Below are positions 34,209 through 43,200 of a stretch of 64,000 bases of DNA, piece by piece; the first letter of the stretch is position 1, and every line of letters starts with the position of its first letter. The DNA is taken from assembly GCA_963757185.1 (NCBI GenBank), contig CAVWQI010000006.1, positions 83,338-147,337 of the forward strand, in the 5' to 3' direction. A model generated the notes under the pieces. The model saw nothing but the letters and a program-made list of their open reading frames with translations, was not told the origin of the DNA and made no database searches. Source of the DNA: JAQBQB01 sp963757185. GTDB lineage: Bacteria; Gemmatimonadota; Gemmatimonadetes; Gemmatimonadales; Gemmatimonadaceae. A program made the translations under genes and the position numbers.

Positions 34209-34259
34209 AACAGCACAATCGCGGATACACGCAGATGAACGCGGGTGGGTGCGGATGGA
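34209..34259. repeat. Left arm of the inverted repeat around a GxxExxY gene
   Basis: AACAGCACAATCGCGGAT (34209-34226) matches the complement of 34754-34771 at 17 of 18 positions. It runs into four imperfect 10-base units: CGCGGATACA, CGCAGATGAA, CGCGGGTGGG and TGCGGATGGA (34220-34259). The units relate to the CGCAGAT family. Confidence 0.85.
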
Positions 34260-34283
34260 GCATTGGGGTTCGGCGGGTAACGA

Positions 34284-34733
34284 ATGGATGCCATGGAGTT
34301 CCAGCTGACGTCCGATCTTGCCGGAATGGGCGAGCGGCTCACGCGTCAGGAACTCACGGGCTCCATCATTGGGGCGTTTTTTGACGTCTACAACTCTTTG
34401 GGGTACGGGCTACTCGAATCAGTCTACGCGGCGGGGCTGGAGGTGGAGTTGTCGGCGCGCGGGCACGTCGTCGAACGGGAGGTTTTCGTCGATGTCTACT
34501 ACAAGGGCAACGCGATCGCCCGCCAACGGATCGACATGATCGTCGACCGGGTAGTCGCCATCGAAATCAAGGCAACCGAAGTTCTGCCACGCTTCACATA
34601 CCGCCAGCTGCTCGCGTACTTGACGGTAACGCATCTAGAGGTCGGCCTGATCCTTCACTTCGGCCCGAGAGCCCGATTCTACCGAATGGTCTCCACCAAT
34701 CGCCGTTCAAACCAGAGCGCTTCATCCGCGTAG
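34284..34733 (+). CDS. GxxExxY family protein (PD-(D/E)XK nuclease-like)
   Basis: A 149-residue protein named for its motif GLLESVY (G-x-x-E-x-x-Y). The core matches the PDDEXK_3 type: IIGAFFDVYNSLGYGLLES, then ARQRIDMIVDRVVAIEIKAT with the D...E-x-K metal-site residues, then LLAYLTVTHLEVGLILHFG. The enzymatic role is unproven. The gene lies inside inverted repeats (34209-34226 and 34754-34771), and its last codons (ASSA then stop) are read from the right repeat. ATG 34293 is a possible alternative start. Codon use and GC do not stand out otherwise. Confidence 0.9.
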   Translation: MDAMEFQLTSDLAGMGERLTRQELTGSIIGAFFDVYNSLGYGLLESVYAAGLEVELSARGHVVEREVFVDVYYKGNAIARQRIDMIVDRVVAIEIKATEVLPRFTYRQLLAYLTVTHLEVGLILHFGPRARFYRMVSTNRRSNQSASSA

Positions 34734-34771
34734 ATCTGCGCGCATCCGCGCAAATCCGCGATAGTGCTGTT
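34721..34771. repeat. Right arm of the inverted repeat around a GxxExxY gene
   Basis: Four 10-base units in exact register (TTCATCCGCG, TAGATCTGCG, CGCATCCGCG, CAAATCCGCG; 34721-34760) lead into the 18-base arm 34754-34771, the partner of 34209-34226. The stop codon of the enclosed gene is the first triplet of the second unit. Confidence 0.85.
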
Positions 34772-34797
34772 TCGCTGTTCGCCGTGCCGTCGTTCTG

Positions 34798-35508
34798 CTA
34801 CCGCCTCAACAGCTGCTCGATCGCCGGCGCCGTCAGCTTCGCCATTAGCGCGTACCCCACCGCGTTCGGATGCACGCCATCCCCGCTCAGCTCCGGTCTC
34901 ATGCCTCCGTGCCCGTCGTCCATGGCCGAGTGCAGATCCAGGTAGACCGCACCTGCTGAAGCCGCGTACTGCTTCAACCATGTATTCAACGCGATGATCT
35001 TTGGCGCGGGTTCCATCCCTCGCTTCCACGGATAGTCCGCGGCCGGGAGCACTGAGACGAGCACCACGCGAATCCCGTTCGCCTTCGCCAGGTCCGTCAT
35101 CGACGCCAGGTTGTCCTCGATCATCTCGAGCGTCGACGGCCCCGTGTTGCCCGCGATGTCGTTCGTGCCGCCGAGAATCACGACGACCTTCGGCTTGAGA
35201 GCGATCACGTCCTGACGGAAGCGCACGAGCATCTGCGGCGTCGTCTGGCCGCTGATTCCACGTCCGACGTACGGCTTGCCGGGAAACAACGAGTCGAAAA
35301 GCGGCGCCCACCCTTGAGTGATCGAGTTGCCCATGAACACCACTCGTTGCTCGCCGGCTTTCGGCGGACCGAGTTGGGCGTTCGCGCTCTGGTACCGCGC
35401 GAGAGCGGCCCAATCTGTTTGAGGGGTCTGGGCGACGCTTCCTGAAAGCGCGCCGAGCAGAAGCGCGAGGGACGCGATGGCCCCTGACGAGCGCGGATGA
35501 CGTATCAT
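34798..35508 (-). CDS. Secreted GDSL/SGNH-type esterase
   Basis: A 236-residue exported hydrolase: signal peptide (residues 1-26, ending SVAQ), then the SGNH blocks VVFMGNSITQGW (nucleophile Ser in GNSI), YVGRGISGQTTPQML (Gly block), VVVILGGTNDIAGN (Asn block) and ELSGDGVHPNAVGY (catalytic Asp and His). It is likely an acyl or carbohydrate esterase in the periplasm. Length and motif order are normal for the family. It is divergent from cysK. Confidence 0.93.
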   Translation of the reverse strand: MIRHPRSSGAIASLALLLGALSGSVAQTPQTDWAALARYQSANAQLGPPKAGEQRVVFMGNSITQGWAPLFDSLFPGKPYVGRGISGQTTPQMLVRFRQDVIALKPKVVVILGGTNDIAGNTGPSTLEMIEDNLASMTDLAKANGIRVVLVSVLPAADYPWKRGMEPAPKIIALNTWLKQYAASAGAVYLDLHSAMDDGHGGMRPELSGDGVHPNAVGYALMAKLTAPAIEQLLRR

Positions 35509-35664
35509 GGACGTGGGGGGGCGTTTGAGTGGTGGCCGGGCCCAAGGTGTTCGCGATTGGGCGTCGGCGCAAATCGGCCGCCTTCGCCACGTGCCTGTTC
35601 AGGTCGCCCGGCGCTTGGCACCCTCGTCAGATTTTTCTTTCTCTCTCAGAACCAGGTTCGTCCG

Positions 35665-36732
35665 ATGACACGCTTCGCCAACATCCTCGAGACGGTCGGC
35701 AACACGCCAGTCGTCAAGATCCGACGGCTCGCTCCAGACGGAATCGATCTCTACGTGAAGATCGAGGCCTTCAATCCACTCGGCTCGGTCAAGGATCGGC
35801 TCGCGCTCGGTGTGATCGAGGACGCGGAGAAGCGGGGCGCGCTCAAGCCGGGGCAAACGGTGATCGAAGCGACGAGCGGCAACACGGGCATCGGGCTCGC
35901 CATGGTCTGCGCCGCGAAGGGATATCCGCTGGTCGTGACGATGGCCGAGTCGTTCAGCGTCGAGCGCCGCAAACTGATGCGCTTCCTCGGCGCGAAGGTC
36001 GTCATCACTCCGGCGCCGGCCGGCGGAACCGGCATGGTACAAAAGGCGAACGAGCTGGCCGAGGCGAACGGCTGGTTCCTCACGCGCCAGTTCGAGAACG
36101 AAGCGAACGCCGATTTCCATTCGCGCACGACGGCAAAGGAGATCGTCGCCGATTTCGCGGGCCAGCGGCTCGACTACTGGGTGACGGGTTTCGGGACGGG
36201 CGGGACGCTCAAAGGCGTGGCGCGAGTGCTGGCGAAGGAACGACCCGAGACGAAGATCGTTCTCGCGGAGCCGGCTGATGCGCCGATGGTCTCGAGCGGC
36301 GCGAAGCAAGCGCGGAACGCCGACGGCTCCCCGGCAGCCCGAAATCCGTCGTGGAAGCCGCACCCGATCCAAGGCTGGAGCCCGGATTTCATCCCCAAGC
36401 TCACGGCCGACGCGCTCGAGGCGGGCAACGTCGACCGGATCATCACGATCGCCGGCGCCGAGGCAATGAAGACGAGCCAGGAGTTGGCGAAGAAGGAGGG
36501 AATCTTCGTCGGCACGTCGTCGGGCGCGACGTTCGCGGCCGCCCTGCAAGTGTGTCGCGACGCCGAGAAGGGCTCCACGGTGCTATGCATGCTGCCGGAC
36601 ACCGGAGAGCGCTATCTCAGCACGCCGTTGTTCGCCGACGTTCCGACGGACATGACTGAGGAAGAGAAGGCGATCCTGCAGTCGACGCCGACGTTCGCAC
36701 AACCGCCCGTTGCGGCACCGGTCGGCGTGTAA
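35665..36732 (+). CDS. cysK: Cysteine synthase A (O-acetylserine sulfhydrylase)
   Basis: A 355-residue PLP enzyme making cysteine from O-acetylserine and sulfide. The PLP lysine is Lys43 in PLGSVKDRLALG. The substrate loop is EATSGNTGIGLA, the phosphate loop is GFGTGGTLKGVARVL, and the end has GTSSGATFAAAL. Compared with typical CysK (about 310-325 residues) it has an insert around residues 215-240 (KQARNADGSPAARNPSWKP) before HPIQGWSPDFIP, and an Ala/Pro-rich tail. ATG 35665 matches the family start. A CGCAGAT hairpin lies just downstream. Confidence 0.93.
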   Translation: MTRFANILETVGNTPVVKIRRLAPDGIDLYVKIEAFNPLGSVKDRLALGVIEDAEKRGALKPGQTVIEATSGNTGIGLAMVCAAKGYPLVVTMAESFSVERRKLMRFLGAKVVITPAPAGGTGMVQKANELAEANGWFLTRQFENEANADFHSRTTAKEIVADFAGQRLDYWVTGFGTGGTLKGVARVLAKERPETKIVLAEPADAPMVSSGAKQARNADGSPAARNPSWKPHPIQGWSPDFIPKLTADALEAGNVDRIITIAGAEAMKTSQELAKKEGIFVGTSSGATFAAALQVCRDAEKGSTVLCMLPDTGERYLSTPLFADVPTDMTEEEKAILQSTPTFAQPPVAAPVGV

Positions 36733-36771
36733 GGGCCTCTCCGCCTGGCCGGCTACGAACGGGGGCGGCAA

Positions 36772-36882
36772 AATTCAACGCAGATGATGCAGATTTGAAA
36801 AGCAATGCCGCAGATAAAAAAACCTTTATTCGGTTTTTCTCTGCGGCATTGTTGTTTGTTGCTGCGGCATCTGCGTTGAATT
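36772..36882. repeat. CGCAGAT-family compound hairpin, copy B
   Basis: Outer arms AATTCAACGCAGATG (36772-36786) and its perfect complement (36868-36882) enclose an inner hairpin of CAATGCCGCAGATAAAAA and its near-complement (CTCTGCGGCATTG). It lies between the convergent cysK and kinase genes and aligns with copies A and C in both arm layers. Confidence 0.9.
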
Positions 36883-36908
36883 CCTCTCGCCTTGCCGAGT
36901 GGCCCGCG

Positions 36909-39536
36909 TCAGTGCGCGATCGTCGGTTTCCCGGCGATCAGCTTCTCGAACCGCGGATTTCCTTTGAGCGGCGCGAAGCTCGGGTCGATTCGGAGGTAGG
37001 CGGGAGTGACGTCGGTCGCCGGCATGTTGATGAGCCGCTCGATCAGGTCGATCGCGCGTTCGTTCTCGCCCGACTGGATGAACACGCGCGCCGCCTGAAA
37101 GAGCACGTACGGCTTTAACGTCGCGTCGTTCGTCGTTTCGCGCAGCTTGAGCGCGCTGTCGGCCTGGATCGCCGCTTCCTGTTTGCGGCCGGCAAGCGCC
37201 AGCGCTCGAGCCATGAGCTCGCGCACCTGCGCTCGATCCGGGAAGTCGTGCAGTTGCTTCGCGAAGGCCAGGACAGCGCTGTCGCCGAACATGCGCGCGT
37301 GCATCGTGTCGCCCATCAGACGATACGTGTGCCCGAGCTTGAGTCCCCAGTGGCCGCGGTCGTTGTCGAAGTCCTTGGGAGTGAGCTTGACGATCTTGGG
37401 CCATAGCTCGGACGGCAGCGTCCACATCGTCTCCTGGTACAACGCGAAGCGGACGAGCAGCGCCGTGGTGTCGACCCCCGCCTTCAACTTCTGGGCGACC
37501 AGCGCGTGCACGCTGTCGAGTTCCCCGAGCGCCAGATACCCGAACGCCTTGCCCTGGATCATCGACAGATTGTCCGGCGCGAGAGCGAGCGCACGATCCC
37601 ATGCCCCCAGCTCCTCCGGGTATCGATGGAGCGCGTGCAGTAGCCCCGGAACTCGACGCATCGTCGCAATCGACCGCGGGTCGAGCTTTGCCGCCTGCTG
37701 CGCGCGGGTGAACGCGTCGTCGAACCGGCCGAGGATGGCGTCGACGGCGGCCTCGCCGAGCATCAGGTCCGTGTTGTTTGGGTCGATCTTCAACCCCGCA
37801 TCGTATTGCGTTCGCGCGCCTTCGTAGTCGAGCTTCACGTCTCGGAGGTACTGCGCCATCGCGAGATGGGCCTCGGCGCGATTCGGACCCAGCATCGTAG
37901 CCCGCTCGGTGGCCACGCGGTTTCGTTCGACGGTCTCGACGGTCGGCCCCGCGTTGTTGATGAACGAGAGCGCGCGAGACAGCTGCGACCAGGCCTCGAG
38001 GAAATTCGAGTCGAGCTGGACCGCCCGCTCGTAGTGCGGGATCCCGGCATTGAGCACCTTCGAATCGCCGGTTCCGACGTTGGCGGTGATTTGCTCGCCC
38101 TTTAAGAACTCGTCGTACGCCTCGAGGTTCTGCGTCGGCCGCGCCGCGAGACGCTGCTGCGTCGGCGCCGCGAGCGCGCCGGTCAGATTCTGGGCGACGT
38201 GCGATGCGATCGCGGCCTGCACCGCGAACACGTCCGACATCACGGTGTCGAACGCCACCGACCACTTGGATTGGCTGTTCGAGACCTGCACGAGCTCCGG
38301 CGTCACGCGTACCCGATCGGGCCCGTTGCCCTTGCTCCAGCGAACCGTCCCGGTGAGCAAATAATCGACGGACAACTCGCGCCCGATGTCGTGCGGGTCC
38401 TTGCTGGTTTTCTTGTATTGGCGCGTGCTCGTGCGCGCAGTGACCTGAAGGCCCGGCACAGCCGACAGTCTGCTTCGGACCTCGTCGGTCATGCCGTCGG
38501 CAAAATAGTCGTCAGCCGCCGTGCCCTCGTTCTCGAACGGCAGAACGGCGATGCGGAAGCCGCCTTCGCGCGTGGCATGCATCCGCCGCCACGCGAACGC
38601 GCCCCCTGCCGCGACAAGTACGAGCGCGGCGGCGAGACCGATCCAGATCGCGCGGCGCGATCCGGCGGGCGATCGCGCGGCAACGACAGAGCCCGTCGCC
38701 CCGCTCGCCGTGATCTCCTCGAGCGTCGTTGCCACCGCTTTCGCCGACTCGGGGCGATCGGCCGCCGATCGAGCGACCATCGTATCGACGAGCTGCGAGA
38801 GCGCCGCCGGTACGGTGTTGCGGACGGAGCTCAACGTCCGCGGTGTCTCCGTCATCTTGCGCGCGATGATCGCCTGCGCGTTCGGGCCGGTGATCGGCTG
38901 CTCGCCGGCGATCATCTCGTACAGCACGCACCCGAGCGCGTAGATGTCCGTGCGCGCGTCGATCGTGCGCTCGCCGGTCGCTTGCTCGGGACTCATGTAC
39001 CCCGGCGTGCCGACCGCCATGCCGGTCTGCGTGAGCCCGTGCTCGTCGGCGACGGCGCGCGCGATGCCGAAATCCGCGACGATCGCCTGTCCGTCGCTGA
39101 GGAGAATGTTCTCCGGCTTGATGTCGCGGTGGACGACGCCGTTGCGGTGTGCGTAGTCGAGCGCGAGGGCGGACTCGCGTGCGATGCGCATCGCGTCGCG
39201 AATCGGAAGCTGTCCCTCGCGCGTCATCCGGTCGCGGAGCGACTCGCCCTGAACGAACGGCATCGTGTACCAGAGCTGCCCGCCCGCGTCACCCGAGTCA
39301 TAAACGCTCAGGATATGCGGATGCTGGAGCTTGGACGCGAGCTTGACCTCGCGCTGGAATCGCTCCGAGCCGAGGGTCGCGGCGAGGTCCGGATGCAGGA
39401 CCTTGAGGGCGACCGACCGATCGCGCTGTTCGTCGATCGCGAGATACACCGTCGCCATGCCGCCGCGACCGAGCTCTCGATCGATGCGGTACTTTCCGGC
39501 GAGACCCTCTCGTAGGCGTTCGACGGAATCGGTCAT
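36909..39536 (-). CDS. Ser/Thr protein kinase with TolB-like and TPR regions
   Basis: An 875-residue membrane kinase. The PknB-like kinase domain (about 15-270) has GRGGMATVY (P loop), catalytic Lys45, VVHRDIKPENILL (His136-Arg137-Asp138) and DFG 155-157. One membrane helix follows (about 292-315, AIWIGLAAALVLVAAGGAF). Then comes a TolB-like beta domain (FRIAVLPFENEGTAADDYFA) and TPR-type helical repeats to the C-terminus (for example AHLAMAQYLRDVKLDYEGAR). This architecture suggests sensing or scaffolding outside the kinase, possibly at the periplasmic face. No partner phosphatase is adjacent, although a PP2C gene lies at 61.4 kb. Confidence 0.93.
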   Translation of the reverse strand: MTDSVERLREGLAGKYRIDRELGRGGMATVYLAIDEQRDRSVALKVLHPDLAATLGSERFQREVKLASKLQHPHILSVYDSGDAGGQLWYTMPFVQGESLRDRMTREGQLPIRDAMRIARESALALDYAHRNGVVHRDIKPENILLSDGQAIVADFGIARAVADEHGLTQTGMAVGTPGYMSPEQATGERTIDARTDIYALGCVLYEMIAGEQPITGPNAQAIIARKMTETPRTLSSVRNTVPAALSQLVDTMVARSAADRPESAKAVATTLEEITASGATGSVVAARSPAGSRRAIWIGLAAALVLVAAGGAFAWRRMHATREGGFRIAVLPFENEGTAADDYFADGMTDEVRSRLSAVPGLQVTARTSTRQYKKTSKDPHDIGRELSVDYLLTGTVRWSKGNGPDRVRVTPELVQVSNSQSKWSVAFDTVMSDVFAVQAAIASHVAQNLTGALAAPTQQRLAARPTQNLEAYDEFLKGEQITANVGTGDSKVLNAGIPHYERAVQLDSNFLEAWSQLSRALSFINNAGPTVETVERNRVATERATMLGPNRAEAHLAMAQYLRDVKLDYEGARTQYDAGLKIDPNNTDLMLGEAAVDAILGRFDDAFTRAQQAAKLDPRSIATMRRVPGLLHALHRYPEELGAWDRALALAPDNLSMIQGKAFGYLALGELDSVHALVAQKLKAGVDTTALLVRFALYQETMWTLPSELWPKIVKLTPKDFDNDRGHWGLKLGHTYRLMGDTMHARMFGDSAVLAFAKQLHDFPDRAQVRELMARALALAGRKQEAAIQADSALKLRETTNDATLKPYVLFQAARVFIQSGENERAIDLIERLINMPATDVTPAYLRIDPSFAPLKGNPRFEKLIAGKPTIAH

Positions 39537-39641
39537 TCGGCGAAGTTAGGCGTTACACGGCCGTATTCAAGGTCGAGACCGCCTTTGGTAGGGTCCTGAC
39601 GGGCACTTGCCTTGCCTTCTCATGAAGGAAAGGGGGACTCA

Positions 39642-40196
39642 ATGATGCTCAGAAGTGCGCTGGCCCTGTTGGTCGGATTCACAGCCCCGGTGGCGTCCCA
39701 GATGCTGCCGACCGGGCCTGCCACGATCGTCGTGATCCGTCACGCCGAGGAGCCGCAGGATAGCAGCAACCCGCATTTATCCAAAGATGGGGCGGCCCGC
39801 GCCGACCGTTTCGTTGAATTCATGACGCACGATCCGGCGATGATCCGCCTCGGTACCCCGGCGGCGATCTTCGCGACCGAGACGACGAACGACGGCAACG
39901 GACAGCGGACGCAGGAGACCGTCGCACCGCTGGCAAAGGTGCTCCGCCTCCAGGTGCAGACCCCGTATCACGGGAAGGACTACGACAAGCTCGCACGGCG
40001 CGTGATGTCCGACCCGACGCTCGCCGGCAAGACGGTCGTGATCTGCTGGAACCACGAGTATCTGCCCCAGCTCGCGGCCGCACTCGGCGTCACGCCCGAG
40101 CCGCCCAAGTGGAAGGGCAAGGTCTACGACGAGGTCTACGTGATCTCCTTTCGAGATCGCAGGGCGCTGCTGACGACCACGCGGTACGGCGATTGA
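39642..40196 (+). CDS. Exported histidine phosphatase family protein
   Basis: A 184-residue phosphoglycerate-mutase-fold protein. A signal peptide (residues 1-20, ending PVASQ) is followed by TIVVIRHAEEPQDSSNPHL, where RHA carries the catalytic His. Later blocks are FATETTNDGNGQRTQETVAP and GKTVVICWNHEYLPQLAAAL, with the second active-site His. The short length suggests a small-phosphoester or phosphoprotein phosphatase rather than a mutase. GGAAAGGGGGA upstream supports ATG 39642. It is divergent from the kinase gene. Confidence 0.88.
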   Translation: MMLRSALALLVGFTAPVASQMLPTGPATIVVIRHAEEPQDSSNPHLSKDGAARADRFVEFMTHDPAMIRLGTPAAIFATETTNDGNGQRTQETVAPLAKVLRLQVQTPYHGKDYDKLARRVMSDPTLAGKTVVICWNHEYLPQLAAALGVTPEPPKWKGKVYDEVYVISFRDRRALLTTTRYGD

Positions 40197-40290
40197 GCAC
40201 ACCGCGGCCCTAGCCTTTCTGCGGCAGAACAAGTTGAATTTGCTTTCTTTACGCGGTGGCCCGGGTACCGCGAGGCCGATATCGACGGGT

Positions 40291-43200
40291 CTAGTTGTGA
40301 ATTCGAATACTCCCGCCCCCCGTCGCCGTCGTCGGAGTCGCCGAATCCGATGCACCGGGCTGGTTGTCGTAGATGACTAGTCCGCTCGACTTGTCCCAGA
40401 TCTTGATGCGGAACATGTCCGAGCCGTGCTTCGCCGTGAGGGAGCCGTCGATGATCGTCACAATGAAAGCGTAGTCGCCGCTTCCGTTGATCGTCCCGGA
40501 GCCCTCGTACTGGGCTTTCGGGCCGACGATCACGAGCCAGTCGCTCGACGTCGACTTGAAGTCGAAGCCAGGGCCTTGGAACTCGGTGTCGCCGTCCGGT
40601 GTGGCCTGTCCTTTGTTGTACTTCGAGACCAGGCCGAACGCCGATTTTCCGGTCGAACCGCCGTTCGTGTAGGCACCCGGCGGCGACATGATCCAACCGC
40701 CGCCGGTCACGAAGCCGCCATTCGAATCGAAGACGACAACCGGGTACTTGCAGGTCGCGTCGACGGAGAGCCCGCCGGCGTCCTTGATGTGCGCCACGAT
40801 CGTGTACACGCCCCGCGTCGCGTACTTGTGCGATCCGCTGAAGTCGCGCGACGTGCCTGAGGCCGACGCAAGCGTGAGAGCGCTGCTGCTGCCGTCGCCC
40901 CAATCGATCGTGCCGGTGTGAGAATCCGGAGGCACGTCGCCGAGATCGACGTCGGTGAAGGTGCCCGTCACGGAGATCGATCCGCCCAGAGCGATCGGCT
41001 GAACCGGACCATAGAAAGTCGTGATCACCGGCGCGTCGTCGACCGGCGTCACCGTGATGGTGAACGTCTTCGTGGTTTGGTCGACGCCGCCGTTCGCCGT
41101 ACCGCCGTCGTCCTGCAGCTTGACCATCACGATCGCGCTGCCGTTGGCGTTCGGCGCCGACGTGTATTTCAACGTTCCCGTGCTGAGATCTATGGACGGC
41201 TGCACGCTGAACAGCGCGTTGTTGTCGTTCGTGACGGTGAGCGTCAGCGTCTGGCTGGTTTCAAACGGACCAGCGCTCGGGCTCGTCAGAACGCCGCCGA
41301 TCGTCTGTGGGCCGGCGTCCTCCGCGGCGGTATTGCTCGGGACGAGATTGAACGTCGGCGCATCGTTCACCGGAGTGATCGTGATCGTGAACGTCTGTGC
41401 GGGGCTCGTATCGACGCCGCCGTTGGCCGTCCCGCCGTTGTCGTGCAGCTTGACCGTCACCGTCGCCGAACCGTTCCGATTCGGCGCCGGCGTGTAGCTC
41501 AGCTTGCCGGTCGCGTCGACCGACGGCTGCGACGAGAACAGCGCGCCGTTGTCGTTCGTGACAATGAAGTCGAGCGCTTGTGCCGTCTCATTCGGCGGTC
41601 CGGCGCTGATGCTCGTCGCCCAACCGCTCACGCTCTGCGCGCCGGCATCCTCGAGAACGCTCTGGCTGGCGCCCTTCGTGAAGCCCGGCGCGTGGTTCAC
41701 CGGGTTGACGGTGATCGTGAACGTCTGCGCAGCACTCGCGTCGACGCCGCCGTTTACCGTGCCGCCGTTGTCGTGCAATTGCACGGTCACGGTGGCGCTA
41801 CCGTAGGCCTCGGGTGCGGACGTGTACGTGAGCTTGCCCGTCGCGTCGATCGATGGCTGCGCCGAGAAGAGCGCGTTGTTGTTGTTCGAGACGTCGAACG
41901 TGAGCGTCTGTCCGGCTTCGTCGGGGGGTCCGGCGCTGATCGCCGTCGCCCAGCCCGCGACCGTCTGCGCGCCCGCGTTCTCGACCGCCGTTTGGTCCGC
42001 GCCCTTCGTGAAACTCGGCGCGTCGTTCACGGCGGTGACATTCACGACGAACGTCTGCTCACCGCTCGCGTCGACTCCGCCATTGGCAGTGCCGCCGTTG
42101 TCGGTCAGCTTGAGCGTGATCGTCGACGACCCGTTTGCGTTCGGCGCCGGTGTGTACGTCAGAGCGCCGCTCGCGCTGACCGACGGTCCGGCGGAGAAGA
42201 GCGACGGATTCGAGTTGCCTGTCACGACGAATGTGAGGGCCTGCCCTGCCTCATCGGCCGGACCGGCGCTGATGGCCGTCGCCCAGTTGGTCACCGACTG
42301 CGCGCCTGCGTCCTCGAGCGCCGTTTGGTCGGACCCCTTGGTGAAGCTCGGTGCGTCGTTGACGGCGTTGACGGCGATGCTGACCGTCGCGCCGGTGTTG
42401 GAGTTCGCCGTCCCGTCGTTCGCCTTATAGGTGAAGCTGTCGGAACCGTTGTAGTTGGCGGGCGGCGTGTAGGTGAACGAACCGTTCGCGTTCAGCGTCA
42501 GCGTTCCGTGCGTCGGACCGCTCACCAGAACCGCGGTCAGCGGGTTGTGCTCGGCGTCGGTGTCGTTGCCGAGGATTCCCGGGGCCGCGATCGAGAGCGG
42601 AACGTCTTCGTTGGTGCTATAAGAATCGTTGTTCGCGGCCGGCGGCGTGTTGGAGACGACGTGAACCGGGACTGAAGCCACAATCGGATTGGAGTTCGAT
42701 TGGTCGATCACCTGAAAGGACCAGTCGGTCGCGGTGCTCGGGGCGTCCACCGTGCATTTCGCGGCGTACGTATTGCCGACGACCACGCCGGGCTGGCCGC
42801 TCGCGCACGCGACTGAACCATTTGGGCGCACCCAGCGCATGAGCAGGTTCGTCGTCCCCGATCCGGCGATTGTCGCGATGGTCGTTTGACCGCAGTACTC
42901 CGTGTTCACAAGAAAGGTCGCGGGCGTGGCGGTGCCGCAGATCCCCGACTGCGTAGTGCTGGCGAGAACCGCCGTGTTGGAAACGCTCGTGATGGTTCCA
43001 TCGGTGAACGTCATCTGTGCGACGAGTCCCGAGGGATTGCCGACGGCGGTGGCCGTGAAGGTCACGCCGAAGTCGCGCTGTTGGACGATGAAGTCGTGAC
43101 TTCTCAGATTTCCGTTCGCGTCCGCGACGGCGCTCACCGTTCGATCCGGATTCGACCACTGCGGGTCCTCGTGGACCGTGATGGTGACCGTGTCACCCGG

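Noticed and set aside
34220..34259. CRISPR-like array
   Set aside because: Units are 10 bases with no unique spacers and no cas genes are near.
34284..34733. REP/RAYT transposase system
   Set aside because: The GxxExxY product lacks the HUH and catalytic Tyr pattern of REP-associated transposases, and the repeats are not REP-like in sequence.
35509..35664. SAM or T-box element before cysK
   Set aside because: No conserved core or terminator pairing could be found in the 156-base leader.
38199..39515. A 438-residue plus-strand frame
   Set aside because: Antisense shadow of the Ser/Thr kinase domain; no recognisable motif.
40918..42675. A 585-residue plus-strand frame with repeats
   Set aside because: It is antisense to the repeat region of the large secreted protein and only mirrors its repeats.
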